NCBI RefSeq assembly: GCF_000003815.2
Contig: NC_049987.1
Coordinates: 18,215,164 to 18,279,163, forward strand
Source: Branchiostoma floridae
Taxonomy: Eukaryota > Chordata > Leptocardii > Amphioxiformes > Branchiostomatidae
DNA: 64,000 nucleotides
Direction of reading: 5' to 3'
The stretch's first letter is position 1, and every line of letters starts with the position of its first letter. This document shows, in pieces, positions 55,500 to 64,000 of the stretch. The notes beneath the pieces are model-generated. The model searched no databases. It had not been told where the DNA came from and worked only from the letters and a program-made list of their open reading frames with translations. The translations under genes and the position numbers were made by a program.

Positions 55500-57300
55500 C
55501 TACCACCAGGTTTGCAGCAAATGAAGTATACTCCACCCCGTTAGCTTTTTATTTACTTTCTTTCTGACGTGCACTTTAATTGTCTGACTGGTAACTAAAT
55601 TATATGACTCAATTCATTATATCAATCCATCAGATGACGTCAGTGTATCCTTGGGACACTGTATCTTCGTAGCCTCCTTCGCATATTCTTTGGGGGAGGA
55701 GCTAAAATTTGGTATAGACATGCATTGGATATTCACTCAATGGGTCCAAGTAAAAGCGCGCGTTTCAAACCACCTATGAGTAATGTGAATTTCCGTGCAT
55801 AGATATTCGTACGGAGTCCTAAGAAAGGCCACGGAGAATTCTACGGTGACACGGTGTTGGCAGGACGAAGGTCAAAGTCAACTTTGGGCTCTTTGGTGTC
55901 TGACCTTGGTACTGCAGAAGGACTCACTTTTTTGTATCTTTAAACCTTGATATGCTATGGTGCTCATTTTTGGGTGGATGGTACAAGTAGCTTGTGATGT
56001 AAGGAAGAAGTGTTATAGGTTCCCCTCCCCAGCACCTTCCTCTAGGAACTGCAAGGAATGCTCTAGAACATTTATGGGAATTCTCCAGTTTATCAAAAAA
56101 TTAATAATTGTCAGATTACGTGATAATGATATAACAATTTGGTTCTCAATTCTGGTGAGTGTATAGTAAGCCATTTTTAAATTACTAAAGGGGGCCTAAT
56201 AAGCCCCCCCCCCCCGGCCAGGGAATGCCCAAAAAAGCCCAGTCTGAATAGTGTTCATTCTTGGGACACAGGGCTATGCGCGACGCCATGTAAATGAAGA
56301 ACAAATGCATGATGGGATAGAAAAAATGATTACCTTCGCAAAGAAGTATATGTTTTCGGTATCGTTTGTGTGTGTGTCCGTGTGTGGGTGTGTCGCGTTG
56401 AAAACTAGAAGACCAGCAGAACTCGAGAACGCCTGCATGGATTGTATTGATATTCAATGTGTGGGTAGGTCTTTATGAGACCTAGAGACGATTATGTTTG
56501 GGCCCCCTAGCAGCTTGACGGAACTTTCGGGTTTGATATCTCCAGTTCTGCACATGCTATGGCTATCAATTTTGAGTGCTCTTGAGGCCGATAGTTAGCT
56601 ATGATAGATGAGTACATTAGTACATATATTATAACTTTTTTTATGCTAAAAACGGCTAAGGCCGAAAATGTACCAAACTTAAATAAAGGTTGAAAAAAAA
56701 GTACACACGAATCACATTTTTAACGACCACTGTCGCCTCTTCAATCAATACTGATGACTGATCACTTCAGAACGTAAACTCATGCGATCTTATTACACTT
56801 ACCCTTGCAGATACGTGACGTTAGCAATTGGTCAAACGTGCCAGGAAGTTTATAACGCCCACCGTCTCTCTTCTCTCGTGATGGCTGGAGTGCCCTGGTG
56901 TATAAGGCCTCCTCTATACTTTCAAAAATGTATCCCTCTTCAGTGCTAAGTATTCTGACTTGGCCCAGTGAGACGGTGTGGTCCGGTAATTCGATTTGGA
57001 TGTGTCGAGAGAGTAAGTGATGTAGGTTAAAGCTCCTAGTGGCTTTTTTTTAGATGTAGGAGTCGGTTTTGTGTCTGGTTTTGAACGGGTATAACTCTTA
57101 TGTTATGTACTAACTTAAGTGTTGTTTCATATAGTTAAATATTAATCACTTATATTAATGATTAATAAATAAGGAATTTGATAAACCCACTCTGTTCCGT
57201 TATAGGACTATTCCAACAGTAAGTGAGAAAGGGAATAACGTTTTTTACAACGCCACTTGGAAGAAATACTGTGTGTCGGAGCTACTTTCTACAAGGCTTT
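55500..57300. other. Upstream flank of the type II membrane-protein gene, no clear gene
   Basis: It contains the presumed 5' UTR and promoter of the gene starting at 55469, a C-run at 56205, and 56760-56925 with phrases (GATGGCTGGAGTGCCCTGGTG, CCAGGAAGTTTATAACGCCC) that recur in inverse at 11940-12120 as a diverged interspersed repeat. No convincing frames. Confidence 0.45.
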
Positions 57301-57369
57301 CGTGTCTGCCTATGAACAGCGCTGACTAAGAGCAGCCATAGGGGGGCAAAGCAGAAGGTCTGGGACCAA

Positions 57370-58602
57370 TATGTAGCTTTGCAGCGGGGTGAAGTGGAAT
57401 GGATGGGGGGGGGGGGTGAAGTAACTGAAATAACAGTGTTAGACCGACCTCGCCCCGACGTGCCACCACGCCGTCCGTTTAGCCAGCCTGCCTGCTACCG
57501 CCGTAGACACAGACAACAGACCCAGCTCGCCCAATGTGTCTCCATGCCGTTCTCTTACCCAGCCTGCCGCCAGACCTCATCTTCAATCGTGCCCAGCCGC
57601 CTCCGCTCGTCGTCGCTGAAGGACATAGACAAGACGCCATCCCGAAGCCGTCCGCAGCCGGCCACGTGTCAGCGCTGCCCTGCAGACCATGCCGCCGTCT
57701 GCCCGACCCGACCCGCCGTGCCTGCCTGACCCGGCCCCGTAGCTTCACACCAAGGACTCGTCGCTGCCCATTTCGACCACAGCTGCCCCGCGACACAGCC
57801 TTGAACTTCCAAGTATGACCGCCGGCGTGAACTGAACTCAGCTGTGACTCGAACGATCGAACTGTATAAAGTACTTCTACTTGCCCCTGGAATACCACTG
57901 AACTGCGTATAAAACCATCGAACTCTTGTGGTTTAATTCTAGCCAGGTACCGTCGCACAAATGTATTGTATATGTTCTAAGTTAGCTTGTAGCGTTCTCA
58001 ATGCCTTGACCGTGAGCCTGCGGGTAACGTCTTGCGCCTTTTGAACTAATGTTGTGCTGTATTTTGTGTGTTACCTGTGTGATGCTTGCCTATGGAGAGC
58101 TGACGCCTGCGGGACGTCTCTCCTAGGAAGATCCATGTGTTGTATGATGCTTGCCTTAGTAAATAGTTAAGACTACGGGACGACTATTCTCATGTCTGTA
58201 TGGGTCCTGTATGCCCGGCCACGTGCGCACTGTAGCTGTGTGACTGCCCGGAAGACTGAGTACTGCTAGGGAGTATTTTTGTTTCTTGGCCGCTGTGCCA
58301 GTATGAAGCCAATTGTTTTTGCTTGTTTGTTGTTTCTATGTTTGTGCGATTGAAGTACTGGCGCCTGTAACAGCCAAGGCCCATTATGAGTCCATTATCA
58401 CAGCAGCAGTCCGTCTGTGAAACATCATTGCCAGGAAGAAGCTAATTACTTGTCACACCCGTACCCATTCATGATCTATATGCTACCTCATCTGTTTACA
58501 TTTGACCTCTGTTTACATTTGACCTCTATATTTTAAACTTGTAATAATTGTATTGTAACGTAACGTTTTACGCATGACTTTAAAGGTGTCGAGGGCGACA
58601 CC
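57370..58602. other. GC-rich stretch, possible interior of an LTR element
   Basis: 57380-57830 is C-rich, with overlapping open frames on both strands (up to 159 codons) that show no protein family. 57960-58580 has repeated phrases (ATGCTTGCCTATGG / ATGCTTGCCTTAG, GACGCCTGCGGGACGTC / GACTACGGGACGAC). No gag, protease or polymerase motif seen. Confidence 0.35.
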
Positions 58603-58826
58603 TGTTGTAAGGGGGGAAGAGTCTTGGAAACACATATGGATGTCGCAATGTGGGATAACAGGAAGATCTATAATACTGTCCATAGGTGGTCCTAGCTATG
58701 ACAGGGCCACCTCACATATGGTTCTAATAAGAGTCCAATAAAGGGACAGACCCCAAGTCTGTCCACAAGCAGTTCTGACCAGGCAAGCACAGAGTGAAGG
58801 TCTCATCTTATTCTACTCTAACAACA
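58603..58826 (+). mobile_element. Gypsy-like LTR (solo or 3' LTR)
   Basis: It begins TGTTGTAAGGGGGGAAGAG and ends CTACTCTAACAACA, giving TGTTGT...ACAACA termini. A poly(A) signal-like CCAATAAAG sits at 58735. A perfect hairpin AGGTGTCG-AGGG-CGACACCT directly precedes and overlaps the left edge (58584-58603). The flanks ACACC and GCAAC do not match as a target duplication, so this may be the 3' LTR of an element whose interior extends left. Confidence 0.5.
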
Positions 58827-59170
58827 GCAACGTTTCCGATCCCCCCGAAAAAAACGACCGACCGTCGTCATCACGTGTTTTCTCCTGATTTTTTTATTCA
58901 TGTCCGTATTTCTACTTTTAGCCACGAACACTGTTCCACGATTCTGTGCGCAATGTTATTAATTTGAGCTGTATGATTTTTTTTAATTGCCCAGACTAAT
59001 AAGTGTCTGTCTAGAACGACAGGACATATTTGATTGACGTGGGATGATTGTCTACCGACCTATTTTGTACAATCACGTGTTTAATCCGCATGACTACAAG
59101 TAAGCAGCATATTACAGAAGACCAAGAAAACGCTCAATGTTGCACGCCTCCAGGTAGCGGTTTTCACAGG

Positions 59171-59341
59171 GGAAGGAAGATGGGATGGATACATTGGGCA
59201 ACATGGCGAACGACTCTGGTATTTTCATTGATGGTGACTATTTTATTGTTGTTGTTATTGTTATTGCTATTGGGAGGGTCGACTACTCTCTCTTCGAAGC
59301 CGAGGGCTGAATTTCGAGGAGCTTACAATAGGCAGGGTTAA
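59171..59341 (+). CDS. Candidate first exon with signal anchor
   Basis: An ATG near 59180 opens MGWIHWATWRTTLVFSLMV followed by a ten-leucine run, then GGSTTLSSKPRAEFRG and a possible CAGG/GTTAAA donor at about 59338. A short cytosolic tail plus a hydrophobic anchor is the layout of a Golgi type II enzyme. However, the leucines come from a TTG/TTA microsatellite, and no following exon was found in the window. Confidence 0.25.
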   Translation, partial: GRKMGWIHWATWRTTLVFSLMVTILLLLLLLLLLGGSTTLSSKPRAEFRGAYNRQG

Positions 59342-59751
59342 ATCGCAAGGGTCTGGGGCAAGCTTCCATTCGGTGCCACTCAGGTGACCTCAATACGACT
59401 GCTGCAAGTGTTTGGAGTGAGCTGCCCTTCGGTGCCACTCAGTTAACCTCAACACGGCAGCAATTGCCCGAGGAACGGGCACGGGACTGTAGGTTTTGAG
59501 CCACTCACACTGAAAAGGACCTTACCGGTTGCGCCACACGATGCCGCACTGTGTTACTACTATCGTTACTAACCCACACAAGCCGGCCTGCCTCGTATCC
59601 TTGCCTCAGTTGATGTTAAAATATAAACTGGGGATCATTAAAACCGCTTAGTATTGTATACATTGTCATAATAATGTATATACTAGATAATAAGATCCTC
59701 GCTGTGTCTCCTTTGAATCATATTGTTGTATAAAATGGAGCCTGACTGTAG

Positions 59752-59963
59752 TACTGTAAATGTATTTAAGTTCGCGGGGATTAAATTTCGCGGTAGTGGG
59801 AAAAAAAGACTTTTCGCGGTGGTTTTAAATTCGCGGTAGCACCATGCACTGTAGTCTTTTACTGCCATGGAAAAATGTTCGCGGTGGTTTTAAGTTCGCG
59901 GTGAAGCGGCCACCGCGGAAACCGCGAACATCAAACCAGCGCGAACGTTTCTGCATTTACAGA
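59752..59963. mobile_element. Foldback MITE, GTAAATGCATTTAAGTTCGCGG family, copy 2
   Basis: From CTGTAAATGTATTTAAGTTC to GAACGTTTCTGCATTTACAG, with repeated TTCGCGGT blocks and a palindromic GTTCGCGG...CCGCGAAC stem. GC-rich against AT-rich flanks. Confidence 0.72.
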
Positions 59964-60334
59964 TTGATGTTATTAGCAAGTAGTCTGTCGCAACATTCTG
60001 GATTTGATTTACATTGTACACTGTGTTTCTTCGAATAGTGCATAGCCTTCATCTATTGTTAAGTTACTAGCTTGATTCTACAACTAGTATATTGCTAGTC
60101 ATTTTATACAATATAATGTAGTGTAACGTAACCTAAGTTTGCCTTACATTGTACCCGTTCTACAAATGTTGTGCAATTAACTTTGACTTGACTTGACTTA
60201 AAACCCATCATCGATACATTACTGCAATGAATCTAGAAATTTTAATACAAGGCAGTGTAAAAGACCATTTGAAATACCTCTATGTGATGCTTAAATAGTA
60301 GAATACAATGAATTGCAGCCCTGAAACACAGACA

Positions 60335-60338
<4 letters not shown>

Positions 60339-60417
<79 letters not shown>
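60339..60417. repeat. (CA)n microsatellite
   Basis: About 39 perfect CA dinucleotides after GACAGACA. The Cys-Val open frame on the minus strand is an artefact of it. Confidence 0.97.
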
Positions 60418-60419
<2 letters not shown>

Positions 60420-61379
60420 ACCAAAAAGTATACCTGCATCTTTCATCGAGGTAATGAAACATTTCTCATTTTCTGATCTGCCACGATAGTAAAATAAGCC
60501 TTCCGGTAGTCATAGAGATGTTCTTTAAACTAAGGTCATGTTGATATGATTATATGGATGACATCCTCTGGGAGCCCCCAAACTGATGCAAAGTGCGAAA
60601 GAAAAATTTGACCCCAAAAAAGTTACCTTCATTATGAAATCTAAGTGGTCAGGAAGGTTGAACAAATGACTGAACACACAAACTATGGTATACAGAACAA
60701 TAGATTCTTCATTTTTGTTCTTTCACATATTTTATGAAGCTAGAATTGACGTTAATTGGCATTTCTATGACATTAGTCTACTTTTTTTTGGTATTTTTTT
60801 AATACAATCTACGACATACATTTGCTAATCTTTCAGCTGCTTTATTTTTACTATTTACAATTATGGTTAAAAACATTTTCTCAGCCGAAAATTGAGCGGA
60901 TATCATCCGTATAATCAAATCAAACTGGCCTGAATACTTTTAAAGTATTGACGACACTCTGTTTATATAGTTCTTATAAGCAAAATTGATCGATGATGAA
61001 ATAAAGATACATTGAGATTGTACTACAAGTGCAACAAGGTAGGTTATTTGGAAATGTAAAGTGTGATTGGAAGAGACTTGGGTACATTTTAGCGATATCG
61101 TTACGAAAACCGCTTCAAGACTGCTTCAATCTTTCCAAAACGGAAGTTATTTCGGCCAATTGCAACCTACAAACTTGCCAAAAAAATTTCGCGCCACCAT
61201 GATTACGTCATATGCAGCAGAGAGCCCGCTGTCACGAAAGTAAACATCGTAATGTTTTATCCCGTTGCCGTCCGTGAACCATAATCCGTATACAAAGAAC
61301 AGATGCACGCAGGATTGATATTTATACCAATTTTAGTTTCTATAGTTATCTTAAACTTCGTGCGAACATGGAATCACAC

Positions 61380-61935
61380 GACAGAGGCGGCTGCAGAAAA
61401 TTTCTCAGTATGGGGAGGGCGAAATATATCAACGTAATCCTTGGGGGTCCGGGGGCATGCTCCCCCGGGAAAATTTGGAAATCTTGACTATCTGAAACGA
61501 TCTTTCCTAAATTTTGATGGGCAAAATTTGCTGGCAGACTAAGCTAAGTTTAATAGCCTTTCTATTAGAACTTCACATGGTTTTGAGGGCGACGACGCCC
61601 CCAACGTATTTCCACGACTTCGAGCGCCGGGCATGGCACGAGCCGTCGCAAGGTAGGTCTGGAGAAATGTCATTCAAATGATGAAGTTTGGACCCTCTGA
61701 GACACGATTTTCTGCATTTTGAGGAATAAACTTCGCTGGTAGACTATGCTAAATGTACTGACAATTTTCTGTCAGAGGAAGAGATTTTTGATGGCGACGA
61801 GTGCAGAACTTGTTGTGTGCGCCGGAGGCGCAAGCCGTCGCAAGGGACGTCCAGAGAAAAATTGAAATCTTGACCATCTGAAACTTCATTTCCTGCATTT
61901 CAGGGGCACATTTTGCTTGTATTTATCAAGGCCCC
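61380..61935. repeat. Three degenerate tandem units of about 190 bp
   Basis: Each unit has GAAATCTTGAC.ATCTGAAAC-like, TTTCCTGCATTT-like and GGCAAAATTTGCTGG-like blocks and ends in GGCGCAAGCCGTCGCAAGG-like sequence. GCGCCGGAGGCGCAAGCC at 61820 is a compact palindromic core. Non-coding. Confidence 0.6.
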
Positions 61936-61946
61936 TAAGGCAATTT

Positions 61947-62042
61947 TTTTTCAAGCCCCCCCCCCCCCCGGCTCAAAATTTTTTTTTTCAATGGCCCTCC
62001 CCCCAGGCCAAAAAATTGTTCAATGCCCCCCCCCCCCCCCGG
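61947..62042. repeat. Three poly-C runs with alternating A/T-rich spacers
   Basis: CAAGCCCCCCCCCCCCCGGC, GGCCCTCCCCCCAGGCC and ATGCCCCCCCCCCCCCCGG occur within 100 bp. Similar C-runs are at 12694, 13509 and 56205. Confidence 0.9.
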
Positions 62043-62375
62043 TAAATATCGTCAGGTCCCTTAGGGAGTGGGATCCATTCACTTTAATTGATATGGGCAT
62101 GTAGTCACATCTACACTATGCTGTAAGCTGTGGTCTAGCGACAAAAATCGATAACTAATCAGGCAAATGCCCAATCGACCTACTGACCTTCAAAGGGGTC
62201 ATAGGCAAAACCAAAATAGACTGTGACCTAAATGCCAATCGCGTTTCCGCTCCGTTTGCCACTCTGTTCTCTTTGACATTCTAGCGGCTCTCTCAATGCG
62301 TTACATTATATTTGGAGCGGGAGAAAGCTAGGGATGTGATCGTTGACTATATGTGATATGTGATACTTGTACTCA

Positions 62376-62812
62376 GGTTACGCAAACTTTGCATTGGAAT
62401 TCGATCGCCAACTCACTGGCTGACAACCTTCCGAAGGGGCCTCTTCAACAAGCGGGACCAGCCTGGAGTTGCCCAGTACACAAACATGGCTGGGCGTAAC
62501 TGTTACGTTCTCCTGTGTGTCCTTTTCGTTGTGATGATCCCAATTTGCACCATCATAGCTCTCGTGATGTGCGGAATTTTCGTCGCAGCTCCGGCACTGC
62601 AAGGAATCAAAATGTTGCCGACGGAGTGTACCGTCGTGTCGTCGGGTATTGTCGGGGAGGAGGTTTCGTGCCGGTGTGGGGGGACCAGGTCCCGCCCGTG
62701 TTTCTCCGACTTCCCGTGTCTACAGATCAACGTCACGTATCTAACAGGCAGCGGGGAGAATATTACCAGTCTTCTGGTGGACACTCAGGACATTATGGGA
62801 TATGCTCGACAG
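62376..62812 (+). CDS. KCNMB-like calcium-activated potassium-channel beta subunit, first membrane exon
   Basis: After a TGTACTCAG acceptor the frame runs to a GCTCGACAG/GTAAGG donor. MAGRNCYVLLCVLFVVMIP at 62486 starts a membrane helix and is followed by an extracellular segment with Cys spacing C-TVVSSGIVGEEVS-C-x-C then PCFSDFPCLQINV. This fits the CTVL...C..C...YPCLQV signature of BK-channel beta subunits (KCNMB1-4). NVT and NIT are N-glycosylation sites in the loop. Beta subunits have two membrane segments; TM2 and the C-terminus must lie beyond 64 kb. Coding may continue upstream of the Met in the same exon (RRGLFNKRDQPGVAQYTN), implying a cytosolic N-terminus. Confidence 0.65.
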
Positions 62813-63396
62813 GTAAGGGATACAATTATAATTTATAAGCATGTTCACACCTCAGATTACTCATGCAATGCAACAGAAACTACATGTACTAGGTAATATG
62901 TCAAACTTGAAGGCCCCACATACACAAATCAAGTTTGGAGATTGCTATGCAAATCCAGACAACGGTCGCGAAACGAGAACTGTCAGGGGCTGTCACCTTT
63001 GACAATTATTACCCACAATCCCTGTCGCCGCGCATGCGTATTTGGAAGTGTGACTAGTTTAAATATGACTAGGCTAGATTCCATCGGTCTATTTGCATGA
63101 CAGTGTCCAGATGTTTTTTGTTTCTCATATTACCCACGATGGAATTCGCTGCACATGCGTATTAAGAACCATGAACCTCCGTTCACGTATCCAATAGCGC
63201 ATGCGCAGGTCAAAGGTGAAGGCCCCTGAATTGTAAACTGAGTATTTGTCTCGACTATGCTTTATACACAGCTAACGCTATATGTTTTATATGGCGTACA
63301 TCGGTTAATTTGTATATAGATGTCCAAGTGTGTTTTGTTTGTCTTAGGGGCCTCCACATCTGATCTACGCATGCGCGGAAACGCAAATTAAGGGGC

Positions 63397-63656
63397 TTAG
63401 TATCGTCCTCCATCAAACGTTAGTGTTGTAATGTTGATAGCCAGGTGGTTGTCATCAACAGACTTGTACTGTTCCTGAGGGTCTAACTCAGGCTTATATA
63501 TAGGCCCTGGAAACAGTCCGACATTCAAGCTACAATAGTAGTTGCCTTCAGCATCGTACATTCCATGGAGGTTAGTGTATGCGTGTTTGTCTGGGTTATA
63601 ATGATGTGCGGTGAAGGTCTGCATGGGGGTTTTGAAAGCTCGACCAATTTTTCTAG
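63397..63656 (-). CDS. Candidate terminal exon of an unidentified protein
   Basis: After a GTGTGTTACTGCTAG acceptor, about 85 codons run to TAA at 63397. The peptide (YNPDKHAYTNLHGMYDAEGN, then YYCSLNVGLFPGP and an NIT sequon) has balanced composition and no repeat character, unlike the surrounding MITEs. Upstream exons would lie right of the window. I do not recognise the family. Confidence 0.4.
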
Positions 63657-63710
63657 CAGTAACACACAACCATTAAACATCTGCTTTGAAAGTTAGGTCC
63701 TTTTTAATAC

Positions 63711-63850
63711 TGTAAATGCATTTAATTTCGCGGGGATTTAATTTCGCGGTAGCGGCAAAATGGACATTTCGCGGTGGATTTAATTTCGCGGTAGCGCCAT
63801 CCCGCGAAATTCAATGCAATTTCAGCACTGCACTGTAGTCACGAACTGCC
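63711..63850. mobile_element. Foldback MITE, GTAAATGCATTTAAGTTCGCGG family, partial copy 3
   Basis: It starts CTGTAAATGCATTTAATTTC and has GGATTTAATTTCGCGGTAGC blocks as in copy 2. The right end is diverged or replaced before the window edge. Confidence 0.6.
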
Positions 63851-64000
63851 GTGTAAAACCCGGCGCCTCTACAAACCGCCAGTCGGAAAACACTTGCTGG
63901 TTACCCGGTAAGGGTCCTATACAGACGGATAGAACAGTTTCCATGCTTTTGACTTGTTCTTGCGTGAGCCACTGTTACTGATCTAATCGTATCTACCCTC

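Larger units (their letters stand above)
59965..62370. other. Repeat-rich intergenic region
   Basis: Apart from the CA microsatellite, the 61.4-61.9 kb tandem units and the C-runs, it has only short frames. It is the immediate upstream region of the KCNMB-like exon. Confidence 0.5.

Noticed and set aside
57479-57958. 159-codon minus-strand and 116-codon plus-strand open frames
   Set aside because: Overlapping frames in a GC-rich, stop-poor stretch with no family signature and no splice logic; probably composition.
60242-60462. Cys-Val repeat open frames on the minus strand
   Set aside because: They are translations of the (CA)n microsatellite.

Overview
The window looks like nuclear DNA of a deuterostome animal, most likely an amphioxus (Branchiostoma). 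The evidence is many short phase-consistent exons, about 40% GC, dense small inverted-repeat DNA transposons, tRNA-derived SINE and LINE pieces, one 100-N assembly gap and a KCNMB-like channel subunit. The species is an inference; the rest was read from splice sites and translated exons.

Positions 87-43350 (minus strand) hold the 5' two thirds of one very large gene, a dynein heavy chain of the outer-arm DNAH5/DNAH8 type in its tail. I could chain 52 exons from the start codon at 43350 to the left edge, all compatible in phase, giving about 2,611 residues: tail (DHC_N1), linker (DHC_N2) and AAA1. The gene runs off the left edge before AAA2. AAA1 is unusual: Walker A is kept, but the Walker B glutamate is replaced by asparagine, the usual NCSDQMD and TMNPGY motifs are degraded, and the end of AAA1 is interrupted by low-complexity exons, two of which look like duplicates of each other. 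Other Ser/Pro/acidic insertions occur in the tail and linker. DNHD1, the known divergent metazoan dynein-like protein, is one possible identity.

The introns are full of transposon copies: a TTAA-flanked piggyBac-type element, hAT-type elements with 8-bp target duplications, a 5-copy palindromic MITE family with nested insertions, and SINE, LINE and Penelope-like pieces. At least five exon boundaries of the dynein gene carry local tandem copies of the exon edge with its splice site, the clearest being nine 58-bp copies at 20830-21360.

From 45284 to 55469 (minus) lies a second gene: four exons, one cut by the N gap, encode a type II single-pass membrane protein with a Cys-rich C-terminal module resembling hevein-type chitin-binding domains. 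A small two-exon gene for an 80-residue hydrophobic protein (50547-51336, minus) sits inside one of its introns. A possible plus-strand promoter and first exon lie at 48.1-48.7 kb.

The right end (56-64 kb) is mostly repeats: a gypsy-like LTR, C-runs, a CA microsatellite, a degenerate about 190-bp tandem repeat and foldback MITEs. It also has the first membrane exon of a KCNMB-like potassium-channel beta subunit (62376-62812, plus) and a candidate terminal exon of an unidentified protein (63397-63656, minus).
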